This document shows positions 12,874 to 14,842 of a stretch of 14,842 nucleotides of DNA, one piece after another. The DNA lies in contig DCGS01000069.1 in assembly GCA_002314645.1 (NCBI GenBank), forward strand, positions 15,733-30,574, in the 5' to 3' direction. A program made the translations under genes and the position numbers. Position 1 is the stretch's first letter. Each line of letters begins with the position of its first letter. The notes under the pieces were generated by a model. That model did not search any database and was not told where the DNA came from. It worked only from the letters and a program-made list of their open reading frames with translations. This stretch comes from Ruminococcaceae bacterium UBA1772. Lineage in GTDB: Bacteria > Bacillota > Clostridia > Oscillospirales > Acutalibacteraceae.

Positions 12874-14004
12874 TTATTTAGCCTTTGGCTGCTGCTGTGT
12901 AATGCAGTGAATGTTACCGCCACCGTATGCAACTTCAGTAGTCATAACGCCTTCAATTACATAATCTGGGCCAAATGCTTCCTGTACCTGCTGAACAGCA
13001 AGTGCATCGTTCTCGTCACCATACTGTGGAAGAATGATAGCGCCGTTAACAATAAGGAAGTTAAGGTAAGAAGCAATTGAGATTTCGCCTTCCTCACGTG
13101 GGATAGCACCTTCTGCATAGTCGATTGTAGCTGCATCCTTAAGGTAGCATGGCTCCTTAGTTACGCAAAGCTTGTGAACCTTAAGCTTACGGCCCTTAGC
13201 GTCTGTCTGCTCGCAAAGGAACTTGTAAGCTGCCTGTGCTTCCTTATAGAATGGATGATTTTCATCCTCTGTGTAGATGCAAAGTACTTCGCCAGGACGA
13301 ACGTAGCAAGCTACGTCATCAATGTGACCATTTGTCTCATATGGGTCAATACCGTCCTTAACCCAGATAACCTTCTCAACGTTGAGGTATTCCTTAAGGA
13401 GCTCTTCAATCTGCTCCTTATTCATTTCTGGGTTACGGCTTGGGTGTAAGAGACACATTTCTGTTGTAATACATGTGCCTTCACCGTCAACGTGGAATGA
13501 ACCACCTTCAAGAATGAATTCCTTGTCTGGATCTCCAAGTGACATTGGCTTGTAGCTGTCTGCTCCTACGATTTCACACATTTTACGAGCAATCTGAGCG
13601 TCCTTATCCCATGGGAAGTAAAGACCATCAACAAGTCCGCCGTATGCGTTGAAGCCCCAGTCTACTGCTCTAAGGCCACCCTTATCATTTACAAGGAATG
13701 TAGCACCTGTGTCACGAAGCCATGAATCGTTGTTTTCCATTTCAATAATAGAAACGTTATCTGTACCGCCAAGACGAGCAATAGCGTTTTCATACTGTGC
13801 CTGTGGTACACACATCTTTACTGGCTCATGCTTAGCAATAGCTCTTGCTACGTTGCAGAAAGCTTCCTGAGCTGGCTTTGCGCCAAGTCTCCAGTTACCA
13901 TTCCACCATGGCCATAACATCCAAGTGCACTCTTGCTCCTCAAATTCACCAGGCATTCTGTAGCCGTCCTTCTTAGGAGTTGTGCCTTCAATTCGCTTTG
14001 CCAT
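12874..14004 (-). CDS. aguA: Agmatine deiminase
   Basis: A complete 376-residue agmatine deiminase (guanidino-modifying, Porphyromonas-type peptidylarginine deiminase superfamily). Landmarks are PGEFEEQECTWMLWP (18-32), NDSWLRDTGATF (92-103), LEGGSFHVDG (165-174), ETNGHIDD (223-230, catalytic His227), and AYGGGNIHCITQQQP (359-373) with nucleophile Cys367. It hydrolyses agmatine to N-carbamoylputrescine and ammonia in the cytoplasm. The upstream gene is an amino-acid/polyamine antiporter and the downstream genes are the carbamoyltransferase and carbamate kinase, so the pathway is complete. The start has AAGGATG 8 bases ahead. All active-site residues I can place are present, so it should be functional. 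Confidence 0.97.
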   Translation of the reverse strand: MAKRIEGTTPKKDGYRMPGEFEEQECTWMLWPWWNGNWRLGAKPAQEAFCNVARAIAKHEPVKMCVPQAQYENAIARLGGTDNVSIIEMENNDSWLRDTGATFLVNDKGGLRAVDWGFNAYGGLVDGLYFPWDKDAQIARKMCEIVGADSYKPMSLGDPDKEFILEGGSFHVDGEGTCITTEMCLLHPSRNPEMNKEQIEELLKEYLNVEKVIWVKDGIDPYETNGHIDDVACYVRPGEVLCIYTEDENHPFYKEAQAAYKFLCEQTDAKGRKLKVHKLCVTKEPCYLKDAATIDYAEGAIPREEGEISIASYLNFLIVNGAIILPQYGDENDALAVQQVQEAFGPDYVIEGVMTTEVAYGGGNIHCITQQQPKAK

Positions 14005-14047
14005 TTTTTAATCATCCTTTCATATATAAAACTGTTAATCTTTATAA

Positions 14048-14842
14048 TTATTCAGCATCCTCAGATACTGTTTCTTCTTTAGTTTCAAGAACTGGAACGT
14101 CAGCATTCTTTTTTCCTGATCCAAGAACAATAATCATTACCTCACCAATTACAATGAAGAGAACAGCGCCGATAGTAATTGGAAGTGTAGCTGCAAGAGT
14201 TTCTGAATCGAATGAAAGTGGAATTGCTGTGAAGATGAGAGATACAACGATAAGAACTACTGGAATATAAGCAAGAATCTTAAGAACTATATCGTTACCA
14301 GGAACCTTGAAAGGTCTCTCTGTATCTGGATCAATCTTTCTAAGCTTTAAGAAAGCTGGGAAGATTGGAATATAAGCCATAAGGAACATTACAAGGTTAA
14401 GAGCGAAGAAGCTCCAGAAGAGGTCTTCGTTTGGAATGAATGGAGCAGCAATAACAACGATTGATGCAACAATACCATTCATTAAAGCTGCGCCTGTAGG
14501 CATGCCGTTCTTTTCGCTTCTCTTTGCGAAGAACTTTGGCATATCTCCGTTAGCTGCGGCATAAGCTGCAACTTCGTTAACACCTGTTGACCATGAAACC
14601 ATGTTTCCGAAGAGTGTTAAGAGGAAGAGAACTGCACAAGCTGCAATGAAGAGTCCGCCCTCTTTACCTGTAAGAAGCATAAGAGCATCAATAAGACCTG
14701 AGTCTGTTGAAACCTCTGATGTTGGAATTGCAGCGCCAATACCAAATGCTGAGAACATATAAATACCAGCAATTACAAGACCACCAATTACAATTGCCTG
14801 TGGAATCTGCTTCTTTGGATTTTCCATTGAATCTGACATTGT
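14048..14842 (-). CDS. aguD: APC-family transporter, probable agmatine/putrescine antiporter (5'-truncated by window edge)
   Basis: The C-terminal 264 residues of an APC-superfamily transporter. The frame remains open to the window edge. The methionine at 14839 is internal, because the NPKKQIPQA motif just after it lies mid-protein in this family. At least six membrane segments follow, and LRKIDPDTERPFKVPG is the characteristic loop between later helices. The tail is cytosolic and acidic (ETKEETVSEDAE). Placed 43 bases upstream of agmatine deiminase, it most likely exchanges external agmatine for internal putrescine, the AguD role. The specificity comes from context, since the fragment alone only supports an amino acid/polyamine antiporter. 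Confidence 0.8.
   Translation of the reverse strand, partial: TMSDSMENPKKQIPQAIVIGGLVIAGIYMFSAFGIGAAIPTSEVSTDSGLIDALMLLTGKEGGLFIAACAVLFLLTLFGNMVSWSTGVNEVAAYAAANGDMPKFFAKRSEKNGMPTGAALMNGIVASIVVIAAPFIPNEDLFWSFFALNLVMFLMAYIPIFPAFLKLRKIDPDTERPFKVPGNDIVLKILAYIPVVLIVVSLIFTAIPLSFDSETLAATLPITIGAVLFIVIGEVMIIVLGSGKKNADVPVLETKEETVSEDAE

Overview
The window looks like a low-GC Clostridia-type (Firmicutes) chromosome. The reasons are A/T-rich intergenic DNA, strong AGGAGG-type ribosome binding sites, a DUF4364 gene, an MreB homologue, and a fermentative agmatine deiminase pathway. Apart from the first 243 bases, every protein gene lies on the minus strand.

Layout. (1) 1-243 is the 3' end of a plus-strand pyrimidine-nucleoside phosphorylase gene (pdp). 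(2) 244-3690 is a compact accessory island. It is bracketed by a 78-bp imperfect direct repeat of the pdp 3' end (166-243 and 3691-3768, 74 of 78 identical). The second copy still carries what looks like the native pdp terminator (3774-3803). Island genes in transcription order are an XRE-type repressor, an ImmA/IrrE-like metallopeptidase, a DUF4417 protein, a small basic toxin-like protein with an SGHFRP motif, a small very acidic immunity-like protein, and a complete RNA 2'-phosphotransferase (KptA). They are tightly packed, several overlapping, behind a strong promoter whose spacer holds a perfect palindromic operator. There is no integrase or transposase. (3) 3809-10424 is a five-gene operon: mreB-like, DUF4364, ABC ATPase, a giant FtsX-like permease with a long coiled coil, and an MgtC/SapB-family protein. 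It looks like a cell-envelope operon. (4) 10601-14842 is an agmatine catabolism cluster: an APC antiporter (partial), agmatine deiminase, putrescine carbamoyltransferase and carbamate kinase. Agmatine is taken up, deiminated to N-carbamoylputrescine, phosphorolysed to putrescine and carbamoyl phosphate, and the latter yields ATP. Putrescine leaves by the antiporter.

The most interesting region is the island. Between pdp and kptA there is a predicted free-standing plus-strand RNA (about 337-407) with a near-consensus promoter, two hairpins and an intrinsic terminator. The same sequence block recurs at 2587-2676, just upstream of the DUF4417/toxin-like operon. Because that operon is transcribed from the minus strand, the small RNA is complementary to the operon leader at 28 of 30 positions, and its UUGGUAG hairpin loop matches a CUACCAA loop in the leader. 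This is the arrangement expected of a trans-acting antisense RNA controlling a toxin-like cassette. Separately, the putrescine carbamoyltransferase gene has its own predicted promoter and a compact structured leader that I could not assign to a known class.
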